A DNA stretch of 23,768 nt. It comes from Ophiocordyceps camponoti-saundersi (nom. inval.). Lineage: Eukaryota > Ascomycota > Sordariomycetes > Hypocreales > Ophiocordycipitaceae. The position numbers and the translations under genes were made by a program. This document shows positions 1 through 10,379 of this stretch, in pieces. The stretch spans positions 1 through 23,768 of the forward strand of contig PDHQ01000444.1 of the NCBI GenBank assembly GCA_003339415.1, written 5' to 3'. The notes under the pieces were generated by a model. It ran no database searches. It was given only the letters and a program-made list of their open reading frames with translations, and was not told the origin of the DNA. Each line of letters starts with the position of its first letter. Positions within the stretch are counted from its first letter, which is position 1.

Positions 1-177
1 CTTAGCGGAAAAAAATAAAGAAGATATAATTATAGATATATATATTAAAATTATAAGAAATTAAGTTTATATAACTCTAAAGAGCCTAAATAAAGACGCT
101 ATTTAGGTAAATAGGTGATAAAAAACTATAAAAAGTATAAAATAATACGATATAGAGGGATAATATTCTGGCCGGAA
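1..177. other. AT-rich sequence, nothing recognised
   Basis: AT-rich sequence with no recognisable coding frame, RNA gene or repeat motif. It precedes the first family A repeat copy. Confidence 0.5.
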
Positions 178-660
178 TAATAGGGCACGAAAGACGGTTA
201 AGACAGGATAGGGGCTATTACCTAGTTATAGCATAGATTAGTTTCCCTCGAGAAAGGAAGGAATTAATTAAGAATTAGCCCTTAATAATATCTTTATAGC
301 AGCATAGCTATGTTAAAAGTTATATATCGTAAGTTAAGTCTTATAGAGGACTTATAGTAAAAACTATATTAAACGAAATTATAGATTTATTTTAGACCTT
401 ACACTTTTATATAGATTTTACTAAATAAAACACCTTCTCTAAGGTTAAAAGTATAAAATTAAAAGGGTTCCGCCTTTTTTTTTTCTCCTAATATCTCCTA
501 TTATTAGGTAGAAAAAAACAACTTCTTATCTTTTACTTAGAGGGAATTATTATTTAGCTTACCCCCCGATAAAGTTAGAGGTCCCGCTCTTATTAGTTAT
601 AGAGTATAGTAGGGTTAGGGTTAGTTACGAGTCGAAAAAAGTAGTCTACTTTGGCGGCGG
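178..660 (+). repeat. Family A dispersed repeat, copy 1
   Basis: This copy shares ordered blocks with the copies at 4809 and 22795. The blocks are a 'gataggggctatta' segment, a 'ttagtttccct' segment, an 'attagccctta' segment, a 'ttatatatcgtaa' segment, and a closing segment around 'agctagagatc' and 'agttacg'. The left end, with the usual 'ttaattaaata' start, is missing here. The right module at about 480-630 is diverged and contains two TTAGGG-like units. No coding frame was recognised. The family could be a solo LTR or a non-autonomous element. Confidence 0.6.
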
Positions 661-728
661 TGATAAACACGCCCGAAGAAAAACGAGCGCATAACTTAGC
701 TAGGGGATTTTTAAGAGCTCCTATAAGA

Positions 729-1045
729 TTTAATTAAATAGTTCCTAAACCTTCTCTACTAACCCTATAACTTTATTTTAAACTCTATATTTATATACTA
801 TAAATTCCTAATTTAAACACTTATTCTTAAGCTCTCGGCACTTGATTAAATAGTTCTCGACTTCTTTTCTCTTTCTTCTCTTATCTCTATATAGAAAACC
901 GACTCCTTATTATTCTCCTTATAGAGAATTACTATCTAGCTCTCCCCCCTATAGCTAGAGATCCCCCCTTATATTAGTTAAAGACTTTAGTTACCTAAGA
1001 AGTTACGCCCCTTAGGTATCTGCTGCGCTTACTTAGGGTATCCTT
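729..1045 (+). repeat. Family A dispersed repeat, copy 2 (internally deleted)
   Basis: Starts with the family's 'ttaattaaatagtt' end, then jumps to the 'ataactttattttaaac' block. A second internal 'ttgattaaatagttctcga' motif follows at about 843, then the right module ending near 'ggtatctgctgcgctt'. Compared with the copy at 22795, the middle of the left module is lost. The closing segment at 990-1031 is nearly the same as that at 23239-23282. Confidence 0.65.
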
Positions 1046-1315
1046 CTTTCCCCGCCAAACTACCTTTACTTCTAATTATTTTATTAGCGAAGTCTATAGG
1101 CGGCTTAAATATATATTAAATCTATCTAATATTATAATACTATATATTTCGTAGCGTAGATTAATAGAAACCTTTAAGTAGACTATAGTTACGATATATA
1201 ATTAGTATAATTTTAGCTTAGGTAGACTTATTATATTTAAAAAGATAAAGATTATATTAAAGAGAATAATATAAATAACTAGATTAAAAATAAATATTTA
1301 AAATACGTTTAGTAC

Positions 1316-2160
1316 TTAATACTAATATATATACTCTATAACCGATAATCTAAATCCGGGATACTTAAGGATAAAAGACGTAAATACCTTAGGTATCTTA
1401 GGCATTATAGATAAACCGTAAGCTATATGCTAAGCTATTTTATCGCGAAGTCTAGATTTTCCTTTAGGCTATTTAGTTTATACCTTAGTAAGAAGCTATA
1501 GGATAGAATACGGATCCTTGCTATTAAGATAACGATATAGATAATAGCAGATTTACTCCCTAGCGTAGGTCTATATAGGCCTGGCGTTAGTTTTTAAAGC
1601 TAACTTGTAGACGCGAAGATAAAATAAAATATTAGGTAGTTTATAATAGTTATCGTCGACTATAACGCTACCTCTTTTAGAGGTAAAAGATAGGTTATAG
1701 CTAGCTAGAGAAAGGCAATAGGTTTCGTAGTCGTCTATGCTATAAGAAGTAGTGTAAATAGCCTAGAGGAAGCAGGAAAGAATAGAGGGTTACTCTTCTA
1801 ATAAGTTAAGAGTAATTATAAGGTCAGTTAACATATTCTTATAGAATATAGTGTTAGTTTTCTAAATAATATATATATATATATATAGGAAGATATAACG
1901 GGAAAGGAATTATAAGAATAATAGTATTATATTAATAGTACCTTATTATAGGCAGCGCGGAAGAAGGCTAGCCTATCGTATAAAATAACGCGATAAACTT
2001 TAAATATTCGATTACGATAAATAATAGCGAGATCGGAATATTTAGATTAGAGGGGGATATATTAGTTCCTTAGTAAACGTTTATAATAATCGTTATTCTA
2101 TTTATTCGGAATTAGGGGGAATAGAAACCTCGACGATAGTATAAGCTATATAGTAGGCAT
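1316..2160 (-). pseudogene. BTB/POZ-domain protein, RIP-killed, paralogue 1
   Basis: Two exons can be read on the minus strand. Exon 1 (2160-1942) keeps an ATG at 2160-2158. Its end reads YSDLAIIYRNRIFKVYRVIL, then FFRAAYNK, which matches the start of a fungal BTB/POZ fold (SD-T/A-I, RxFxVHRxVL, FFxxAC) with His and Cys turned to Tyr. Exon 2 (1837-1316) continues with NLLEE, a stop, PSILSCFL, then a DDYETY motif, and later VYKLALKT, as in the BTB helices and the RVYELADK region. The tail ends SFILKYPGF...EY before stops at 1324-1322 and 1318-1316. The stops are nearly all TAA/TAG. BTB proteins are protein-interaction adaptors, but the exact role here is unknown. The paralogue lies about 2 kb away at 3308-4134, so this duplication is the likely RIP trigger. 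The family call is by motif reading only. Confidence 0.65.
1838..1941 (-). other. Ancestral intron in BTB paralogue 1
   Basis: A 104-bp interval separates the two exon frames. On the minus strand it starts GTACT right after an AAG codon and ends TATAAG. A CTAAC branch-point motif (plus strand 1853-1857) lies 15 nt from the acceptor. The intron is phase 0, and the frame offset between the exons requires its removal. The paralogue has the same layout. Confidence 0.6.
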
Positions 2161-2743
2161 TTTTTTTTTATTTATTTTTAATTATAAGAAAATTAAAATA
2201 GGAGAGTAATAAAACGAGAAACTAAGAAGAGTAGATAATAATATAGAATAGAAAGGAAGAAGGATATAGATATACTATATAATAGTATATTAATATATTT
2301 ATAATATATATATAATATATTAAAGGGAAGTGTTAATAAAAGGTGAAAAAATATAGGTAGATTTTAATATATTTTAATAACTTAATAAAATAATATTATC
2401 GTAAGTTATAGAGTTTTATAGGGAGTACGTAGTGCTATTAACACGAGAGGGAATTAATATAGAGCGGGTACCGCTAGGTCGTTTATTATTATAGCTTAGA
2501 AATATATTAAGTAAACGATAGTATTAGTATTTAGCACTATAAATAAAGACTCTAAGCTAATAAGAAAGAAAGAAAAGGAGAAAAACTCTTATAGGCGAAG
2601 TCCTAGTGAAATATATAAAGAAACGTGCTAGTGGAGATAGGAGAGGCCCCGAGAGGGCATAGTGAAAACTGAAATCTTAGTGGAGAAGCAGTTACCTTCC
2701 TTAGCGGTTACTATTAAAGTTCTTCACGATAGGATTCCTAAAT

Positions 2744-2792
2744 ATTACGTAATAGAGATATCTTAAATTAACGTAATAAGATATTACGTAAT
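2744..2792. repeat. Paired palindromes forming a hairpin
   Basis: The 10-bp palindrome ATTACGTAAT occurs at 2744-2753 and again at 2783-2792. Between them, 'atatctt' and 'aagatat' are also complementary, so the segment could extrude as a cruciform or hairpin. A third partial copy (ATTACGTA) is at 2823-2830. Confidence 0.6.
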
Positions 2793-2812
2793 TATAGTTT
2801 ATATAATTATAT

Positions 2813-2848
2813 AGCGCTAGTTATTACGTATACGCGAGTATTAGCGCT
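2813..2848. repeat. Short inverted repeat, AGCGCTA/TAGCGCT
   Basis: A 7-bp inverted repeat (2813-2819 and 2842-2848) with a 22-nt loop that contains ATTACGTA. Function unknown. Confidence 0.45.
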
Positions 2849-3307
2849 ATCCCTTATCCCCTTTTTAACGACGCGTAGATAATATCGAACGGCGAGTAAT
2901 AAGCTTTTATAGTACGTAATAGTTTAGCCCTATTTAACCGAGCGATATTAACTAATAAAATTAGTTAGATAGACTAGAACGGCCGATTTAAACCGTTAAC
3001 GTATACGATAAGTACGATAATATAGCTAGTAGTGCTACTTTCTTAATACCGTCTTGCCCGCGCGGGCTATATATTTTAGAGTTTAGAGTATAAGTTACTA
3101 GGGCTAAAATAATATATATATTTACGAGTATCGGACGTAGATATATTAATAACCGCCGTAATAATATCTAGATAGTAATTATAACTTAAAAATAAACTAG
3201 TAATAATTAACTATTTTTCTTTACGTAGGTTTATTATAAGATATAATATATATAATATATAATAAATAATTATAAAGATTATTATATAAAAGAAACTATA
3301 AAGAAAG

Positions 3308-4134
3308 TTACCCTCTCTTAAACTTAAGTATATACTCTAAAAGCGAGAGTATTAATTTAGGATACTTAAGTATAAACGACTTATATAAGTCGGGTATTTT
3401 TTTCTTCCTAGATAGTATAAAAGCAATAGCTTTAGATATTTTATTACGAAGTTAAGACTCTCCTCGTAACTATTTAGTCTATACTTAAGTAAGAAGCTGC
3501 AAAATAATATAAGAATTTATACCGTAAAAGTGCTCTATTATCTATTAGCAGGTATACTTAATAGCTAAGAGCTAGATATAAGAGGACCTAGTCTTAAGAG
3601 CTAGCTCGTAAACGTAAAGATAGAGGAATATATCGTATAGCTCGGTATCGCTAGCGTAAAGAATAACGTTATCTCTTTCGGAATTAAATAATAGGTTACG
3701 ACTAGCTAGCGAAAGGTAATAGGTTTCGTAGTCTTCTTTACTATATTAATCTATATAAGTAGCTTATAGGAGGCACTAGAGAATTAAGGGTTACTTTTCT
3801 AATAGGTTAATAGTATTATCCGGGTAACGTAGCGGATTCTTATAATATATAAAGTTAGTCGTTATATTATATATATATTGAAAGTTTAGAAGAAGAGGGA
3901 TATAAAAATATTAATAAGAAAAAATACCTTATTATAAAGATCGCGAGGAAATATTAAGTTATTAAATAATATAACGTAATAAACCCGGAAGATACGCTTA
4001 CGATAGAGAATAGTAAGATTAGAATATTCGGGGTTAAAGAATATATATCGGTGCTTTATTTTTCGTAATACGTCGTAGGTATCTTTATCCGATAGAGACG
4101 GGGAGGAGTATCGAGGTGATAGTCTAAGGGATAT
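3308..4134 (-). pseudogene. BTB/POZ-domain protein, RIP-killed, paralogue 2
   Basis: Paralogue of 1316-2160, aligned end to end. Exon 1 (about 4134-3928) reads DTYDVLRKIK, then EYSNLTILYRKRIFRVYYV and LYNK. Exon 2 (3838-3308) reads NTINLLEK, then EDYETYYLSLA, YDIFLYLYVYELALKT, and a C-terminal SFILKYP block before a TAA at 3310-3308. The motif order is that of a fungal BTB/POZ domain, followed by a conserved C-terminal part of unknown function, about 240 residues in all. The likely start codon reads ATA at 4134-4132, as expected for ATG after RIP, but an upstream start is possible. The two copies differ at many sites besides RIP-type changes, so the duplication is not recent or both copies were hit repeatedly. 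Confidence 0.65.
3839..3927 (-). other. Ancestral intron in BTB paralogue 2
   Basis: An 89-bp, phase-0 interval. It starts GTATT after an AAG codon, has CTAAC at plus-strand 3854-3858, and ends TATAAG 15 nt further on. Position and branch-point spacing are the same as in paralogue 1, although the lengths differ (89 versus 104 bp). Confidence 0.6.
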
Positions 4135-4581
4135 TTTTTTTTCTTTACTTTTTAGTATTAGAAATATAAGAGGAGAGATATAGTACTAGAAGGAAATATA
4201 GGAAGAGTAGAATAGGTAAAAGAAAGGAATAAAGAGGTATTATATAAATATAATTTAATATAAGTAATATAAAAATAAAATAAATAAAGGGGGTTTAAAA
4301 AAAATATAAATTATATATATTACTTAGATACTATTATAAGAAAATAGAATTCTAAAGGTAATATTTAGAGTTCGGCAAGGGAGAGATACTACTATACTAG
4401 GAATCTAATAAATAAATCTATAATATTAAACTCGTAATTACTTTTTTTTCCTATACTCTCTAATAAGTAATAAGTAAGGCACGATATAGTAGGTCTACGA
4501 TAGATATTTAAGGGTAATAGAGGTATAAGAAAAAAATATAAGCGCTAGAGTAAAAAAAATGCGGTTAGGGGCTAAGAGGGG
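4135..4581. other. Upstream flank of BTB paralogue 2, nothing recognised
   Basis: AT- and purine-rich sequence. Its first 150 bases resemble 2161-2330, and no gene or RNA was recognised. Confidence 0.45.
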
Positions 4582-4755
4582 TTTTAATTAAATAGTTCTC
4601 GAATACTTCCCGTTCCGAAAAAGCTTCCGAGGAATAGAGTTAAGAGGGGCGATTAAGACGAGATAGTAGTTATTACGAAATCTAGCAAGTAATTAACTCT
4701 TAAGCTTATCTTCGTAGCTATCTAAAAAGCCGTATATTTAATATCGCAAAAGAAT
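4582..4755 (+). repeat. Family A repeat, copy 3 (left part only)
   Basis: Starts 'tttaattaaatagttctcga' and carries the 'ggggcgattaaga' and 'agccgtatatttaatatcgcaaa' blocks of the left module, then breaks off. Copy 4 follows about 50 bp later in the same orientation. Confidence 0.55.
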
Positions 4756-4808
4756 ATTAGAATAAGTATTAATATATTATAGAGGATATATAAAAAACCT
4801 TCGCATAG

Positions 4809-5330
4809 TTTAATTAAATAATTATAGAGCCCGTCTCTTCTACTAAGAGCCTTAAGGGATAAGGACATAAGGGGCGCTTAAGATAGGAGAAGGCTATTAT
4901 AAAGTATATAGCGCAGATTAGTTTCCCTTAAAAATAAAGGAATTATATAGAATTAGCCCTTAACGTTACGTTTATACTTACCTTAAAAGTCGTATATTGC
5001 AAATCGAGTCCTAGAGACTAGAGAGTACTTATAGCAAAAAGTACACTTAACGAAATTATAGCTTTATTTTAAATCTTAGACCCTAAAATAATAAATTACT
5101 AGCTTAAATATATATTTCGAAACCCTAGTTTATTAATTAAGTAGTTTTTACCTTTCTTTTTATAGTTTACTTTATCTTTTTATAGGAAAATAACTTCCTA
5201 TTACTTTCCTTATAGAGAAATACTATATAGCTTATACCCGTATAGCTAGAGATAACTTGTGGCATTTAAAGACTATAGTTACTTACGAAGTTAGACGTAA
5301 TAGGTATCTAGTAAGTATGCTTAGGGTAAT
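4809..5330 (+). repeat. Family A repeat, copy 4 (near full length)
   Basis: Begins 'tttaattaaata', carries the complete left module and then the right module from a second 'ttaattaagtagtt' at about 5132. It ends near 'ggtatctagtaagtatgctt'. Length is about 520 bp. It is upstream of, and in the same orientation as, the copy at 10163, so the two flank the plus-strand retropepsin remnant. A former LTR role is possible but unproven. Confidence 0.6.
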
Positions 5331-6389
5331 ACTAACCCTCCCTCGTTATTTAATAAACACCGAGAGGGAATAAAATTAGTTTTTCTTTTCTTAACTATAA
5401 TAGATAGTAATAGAGCGGATATAAAGAAGAGATTAGTAGAATAAAAAAATAAACTAGAAAATATAATACCCCTATAGAAATTTCGTTAAAGTATAGAAAC
5501 CTTCGGATATAAAGAAATCCTGCTAGTACGTTAAGTTAGCACCTCTAGATAATAATATATAATCCGACGATATTAGGTGTAAATTATAATCCGAGGAATT
5601 AGTAGACTATTATTTGTTAAAAAGGAAATAGATAATAGGGATATATTTACGAGCGGATAAAGTATAATAAGAGGGAAGAGTAAGAATCTGCGGAATCTTA
5701 AATATATATAGAAGATAGAAGTATAATATATAAGTAATTAGGAGGATAATAATAGAAATAGAATATACGTATAAAATAGCGTTAAGATTATAAAAAGCTA
5801 TAAGATATTAGGGTATAATAAATATAAATACTAGGTATTAGGGTTAAAGGGGAAAAAACTAATTATATATAATTTATAAATAAATAGAAAGAAAAGAAAG
5901 ACGGTAAATTATAAAGATAACGAGTTATATAAGATAGGATATAGAAACGTTATTATAAAATAGATTAACTATTATATATAAAGTACCTTAATAAAGATAT
6001 AAAGGGTAATTTAACGAGGATAGGAACGGTTACGTAAAAGATAAGAATACGGAGCTGAGAGTATAGAGAGAAGCGTAAAAATTACTAAAATAAATATTTT
6101 ATAAGGAATATTTATATATATTTCGTAGGAGCGAGTCTTAAAAATACTATAAAGAAATAAGTTAAATAGTAGATAGCTTACGTAGTTATCTATATTTTAT
6201 ATACGCCGACGGCAACTAACCTTATATATTAAAGGGACCTACGACTATCGTTAGCCGCTAAATTATAAAAGTAAAAGGATATATATATATAGGTTTAAAT
6301 ATATATATAAAGGAATATTCCTAGGACGAATAGCCTAATAGTATATATATTAACCCCGTCCTATCCGTATATATACCTAGTTATAAGAT
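5331..6389. other. AT-rich interval, no gene recognised
   Basis: One plus frame (5679-6104) gives lysine-, isoleucine- and asparagine-rich text. Its stop density is close to that expected for random sequence of this composition, so no coding claim is made. It lies between family A copy 4 and the tandem array. Confidence 0.4.
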
Positions 6390-7710
6390 ATAAACCTAAA
6401 AAATCGGTCGAATTGTTTAAATTAACTAGTAATATATAAATAGCCTATACGATACGAAAGACCCGCAGAACCCGTATAACGGTATAATAGTATTAAGGCC
6501 ACTTCCTAGAAAACGGATCCGTGAAGTCCGTGAAATGGCTAATTAGAGGAAATAAACGACCGTAGAATACTTATAAACCGGTACGGCTAATAGGATAATA
6601 ACGAAACCACTTTATCGAAGATAGATCCGAAAAAAATCATAACATAGCTTATTATACGGGACGACCTATATATATATATATATAATAATACGACACTATG
6701 AGACCTATATATATATAATATAGGATAGTGAAGAACCTAGCTCGTTAAAGATAAACCCGTAAAGTTTAGAAAATAGCTCGTAGTTACGACTTACTAGAGA
6801 TAAACGACCCGTACGACACCGACAGGCCGGTACGACCGATAGGGGAGTAATAAATCCACTTACCCGAAGAAAGTCCTATTAAATTTAGGAGATAGCTTAT
6901 TAGATAGAACGACCTATAAATACAAGTATATATAGATAGATACCGAGAGACCTATATAATAAGTAGATAGTAACAAACTTAACTTATTAAAGATAGATCC
7001 GTTAAGTAATAAAATAGCTTATAGTTATAAGTTATTTAATATAAATAACCCGTACGATTCCTAGGGACCGTTAAGGCTGATAGGATAGCGATAAATCTAT
7101 ATACGTGCCTAAAGAAAGTTCCGTCGAATTTAACCTTAGCTTATTTATAGGACGACCCGTAAATACGAGTATATATAGATAACTATAGACTTATACTATA
7201 TATATATATATGTATAATAGTACGATAAGAGGACGGTAATAAACCGACTTCGTTAAAGATAAATCCGTTAAATTATAAAATAGCTTATAGTTATAATTTA
7301 TTAGATATAAACGACCCGTAAATACGATACTAAGAGACCGGTAAGGCCGAAAGGATAGTGACGAATCGACTTCCCTAAAGATAGCTCCGTTAAATCTACG
7401 AAATAGCTTATTAGACGGGACGACCCGTATATATATATATATAAGTATAGATACCGAGAGATATATATATATAATAGGTAGGAGAGTAACGAACTAACTA
7501 CGTTAAAGATATATCCGTAAAATTATAAAATAGAATAGTTATAAGTTATAAGATATAAAGGCCGATATTATTCTTACTAACTAGTAGTGCGAGTAGGATA
7601 GTAACTAACTTACTTACTTAATAGCAGATTAGTTTTAGATAAAATAGTTTATTCTATATAAGCAACTAGCACGATACGTATAGACCCGTATAATACGTAT
7701 ATATAAAAGT
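6390..7710 (+). repeat. Tandem array, about 120-bp monomer in alternating dimers
   Basis: A recurring block of the type 'ttaaagatagatccgttaa', then 'aaatagctta', then 'acgacccgta', recurs near 6500, 6607, 6739, 6857, 6981, 7094, 7247, 7365 and 7496, with degenerate edges at about 6390 and 7610. Alternate monomers are more alike: one type carries 'tagttataagtta', the other 'ttattagacgggacgac' followed by an AT-rich tract and 'gataccgagaga'. The higher-order unit is therefore about 242-266 bp. Unit length varies with the AT dinucleotide tracts. It may be an internal repeat of the plus-strand element or an old minisatellite. The unit length is not constant modulo 3, which argues against a coding repeat. 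Confidence 0.8.
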
Positions 7711-8701
7711 TACTAGCGACTTACTTAAGGCTATTTCGACTATTACGTAAAGAATTATTATATAAGGTCGAGCGGGTGTTTATTAATGCCGCGAAAGTAT
7801 TTCGGGATTAATAAAGAGAACTAGAATAAATAGAAATAAATTATATATATAAAAGTAGTATATATATTTTAATAGATATATAGTTAGACGTAGAGGAAAA
7901 TTAGTATAGAGATAAGAAGAGGGAAGGATAAGCACGATACGCGTAGGTAATATATAAGTAGCGTAGTATACTAAGTTTATATATATAATATTAATTTATC
8001 GATAAGGGAACGACTTTAAAGTAAAATAATAAAAGTAAGATATATTAAATAACGCAGATTTATTCTTAAAGAGCCTAAATATGTTTATATAGAATAGTTA
8101 ACCTAAGCGGGAAAAATAAAATAATAGATAAAGTAGTAACGGTAGAATATAATACGAATTAGGGTTAGGAATTAGAAGTGATAATAAATTATTTTATCTA
8201 TAGTAAAGTTTCGTATTAGATTACGTATAAAATTAAAGGAACAAGGTAAGTAATATAATATATAGGTAGTAACCTGATTTCTAGTAAGATAAGATATAGT
8301 TAAGAGAGAGGACCCTTTAAATTTATAAAACTATATATAGGGGTATATCTTATATAAGTTCTATATCTCTATTAAATAGTTCTAGTAACGAAGTAATAAA
8401 CGAAAGAATATATTAGCGTATATCTTATAGAGCGAAGATAATAAGTAAGTTATTATATATTATAGGAGTAGTGCTAATATTTTATAAGTAATAGCGTATA
8501 TAACTAACGTTATATATATAATTAGATCGAGGACGTTATAACTAAAAACGTGTACTAGATATATTAAGTATTAAGGTATAGGGGAAAGAAAGGTTCGTAA
8601 ACTAGAAGGATAAGGATAAATTTATAAGTAGTTACTAGCTACTAATATTTAGGATAAGGATAATAACGTAAGATAAAAAGCGTATAGAAGATAATAAGGG
8701 C
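7711..8701 (+). other. Possible gag-like stretch upstream of the retropepsin
   Basis: This position, just upstream of a plus-strand protease remnant, is where gag would lie. Reading frame 2 gives charged, Lys/Arg-rich text at about 8400-8700, and another frame has a C-x2-Y-like motif near 8551. No Gag domain could be confirmed, and stop codons are dense. It is recorded as a positional guess only. Confidence 0.25.
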
Positions 8702-9178
8702 GGAAGTTTAAATAGTTAACGTGAAGACTTACGATAAGTTATAGGAACCGGTATCGGTATTCCTACTATATAGGCTAAAAGATTTAAAAAACTACTATAG
8801 CCTATAATACTAATAACGGTATATAGCGTAATATTCGATATCGTTAGCAAAAAAGGCTATATAAGGATACGAGAGTATTATATTAATAATACTAGTTACG
8901 AATACTTTATATTAAGGGACTAGCTAGACTTTATCTTATACTTAGAGAAAGATATAAGGAAGTCAACTAATATTAAAAGTTTTAATAATTAGGGGATAGA
9001 AGGTTAGGCGGAATTTACGGTTTATATCCCGGGTATAAAGGATAAAACGCCGTATATCGGAATAGTTAGGATTAGGGCATAGATCGTAGATAATCTTACG
9101 GAGGGCCTTATATTAGGACGAGAATAGCTCCTACTAAATAAGGTATATATATTTAGTTTAATAAAAATAGTTTAGATA
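8702..9178 (+). pseudogene. Retropepsin-like aspartic protease remnant
   Basis: One frame runs without net indel from 8702 to 9178. At 8888 it reads N-T-S-Y-E-Y-F-I, which fits the D-T-G-x-E active-site loop after TG-to-TA changes in the Asp and Gly codons. The frame continues AEFTVYIPG (from 9008), IRA-stop-IVDNLTEG, then LILGRE-stop-LLLNKV (from 9110), matching the hydrophobic ILG-x-x-W-L block of Ty3/gypsy-type proteases. The two motifs are 75 codons apart, normal for a retropepsin. The stops are TAG at expected Trp/Gln positions. Such proteases cleave Gag-Pol polyproteins. No reverse transcriptase was found downstream. The copy is dead because the active-site Asp codon reads Asn. Confidence 0.65.
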
Positions 9179-10140
9179 TATTTATATATAAGCTTATATA
9201 TACTAGCAGAGGTTTATAGAAAATAATTATAAATTTTAGGCCGAAGTATATATCTCGGATAATACTTACTATATAGATTTATAACTATATCCTTAATCTA
9301 TTAATTCTAGATATCGTAAAATACTAGGAAAAGATATAATAATACCGGACGTAGGAGGGTAAGGGAGGTAAGGTCTATTTAGCATTATTATAATAGATAA
9401 CGCTAATAGCTAGAATAAAGGTAACTAAAGCGGGACAATATATCTTTAATAGCGGAGGTAAGAAGACCGGCATAGACGCGTCCGCTTCCTTAAGTAAAGG
9501 ATAATATAGCGTTATTAATAGCTATAATAATAGCGGAGGAGATAGCCTATTATATAATATAATTTTCGCGTTACTTCGCTAGGGTAAATAGAGGTTATAA
9601 GAGAGAATCGGTACTTATTAAGTCGATCACGTTTACCGGAGACGGCGACTCGCTCTAAGGAGTGAGGTCGATTAAGTCGGTAGGTAGTGCGGAGAGGGGA
9701 GAAGGTAAACAACTAGCAGGTATATCGAGAGGCATTATAATAAGATAAGGGTAATATAGTTAGAAATAACGTAGGCAATTTAAGTTATAGCGGGTAGAAA
9801 TAGATAGCTGCCGCTAGGGTATATATATTAGGGTAGAAGGATGAAAGGGTAAAAGGATAGAGGGGTAGCTTATATATAGTTTTTTTTTATCTACGTAAGT
9901 ATAGGTTATAGCGTATATTAATAAGTTATAAAAATATAATACGCTAAATATATAGAGTTATACGACATTATACGATAAAGTATAAAAATGCTAAAAAATT
10001 TAAATAGGGTTTTATATCGTTAATATAGGGAGGGAGGTTTACTATATATGCTAAAAATAAACTAGTAATAAGCAGGTGTCCCTAGTTAAGGAAGTAGGAA
10101 AGAACTATATAAGGTCCTATAATATGTATATATATATAAG
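9179..10140 (+). other. Downstream of the protease, unresolved
   Basis: The protease frame can be followed to about 9780 with RIP-type stops. It gives Gly/Ser-rich text near 9450-9530 and Arg-rich text near 9630-9690, but matches no RT motif. A GC-richer patch at about 9625-9700 holds the only ORF of any size on the opposite strand (65 codons), which looks fortuitous. From 9840 to 10140 the sequence is AT-rich with nothing recognised. Confidence 0.35.
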
Positions 10141-10162
10141 GGATTATTCTAAAGTTTCGGGC

Positions 10163-10370
10163 CTTAATTAAATTACTCTTCCTAAAACGCTCTCTCTACC
10201 TTCTATCGTTATGTTAGAAATTAAATCCTTGTCTCTTTTCCTATAGAAAATTACTATATGCCTTAACTAGCTAGGGTTAGAGATCTTAACTTTATACTAG
10301 TTAAAGAGTAGGATTACGTATAATAATACGCCGAGGTAGGTATCGGCTAGGCTAGCGTAGGGTATCGTTA
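10163..10370 (+). repeat. Family A repeat, copy 5 (right module only)
   Basis: Begins 'ttaattaaatta', then carries the 'tttcctatagaaaattactat' type segment, 'ctagggttagagatc', 'ttagttaaagagta' and a closing 'ggtatcggctaggctagcg'. It corresponds to the right-hand 200 bp of the copies at 4809 and 22795, in the same orientation. Confidence 0.55.
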
Positions 10371-10379
10371 AAGGCAAAG

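Larger units (their letters stand above)
2161..3307. other. Spacer between the two BTB paralogues
   Basis: No gene was recognised. A sub-stretch at about 2600-2735 keeps more TpG and CpA than its surroundings and carries four 'tagtgRa' motifs. The palindromes listed separately lie at 2744-2848. The stretch at 2161-2330 resembles 4135-4290, so the duplicated unit probably includes some upstream DNA of each gene. Confidence 0.5.

Noticed and set aside
608..622. Two TTAGGG-like units suggesting a telomere or interstitial telomeric repeat
   Set aside because: Only about two units, inside a family A copy where the other copies show related non-telomeric sequence. Too short to support a telomere.
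5679..6104. Possible plus-strand coding frame rich in Lys, Ile and Asn
   Set aside because: About twelve stops in 142 codons is near the random expectation for this composition, and there are no motifs or paralogous support.
6390..7710. Tandem array as a CRISPR array
   Set aside because: The whole unit is repeated, with no conserved short repeat and unique spacers. The genome is fungal in character.
9515..9712. 65-codon minus-strand ORF starting MFTFSPLRTT
   Set aside because: It is the only ORF of any length but lies in a GC-richer patch, matches no motif, and runs antisense to the better-supported protease frame. Chance openness is the simplest explanation.
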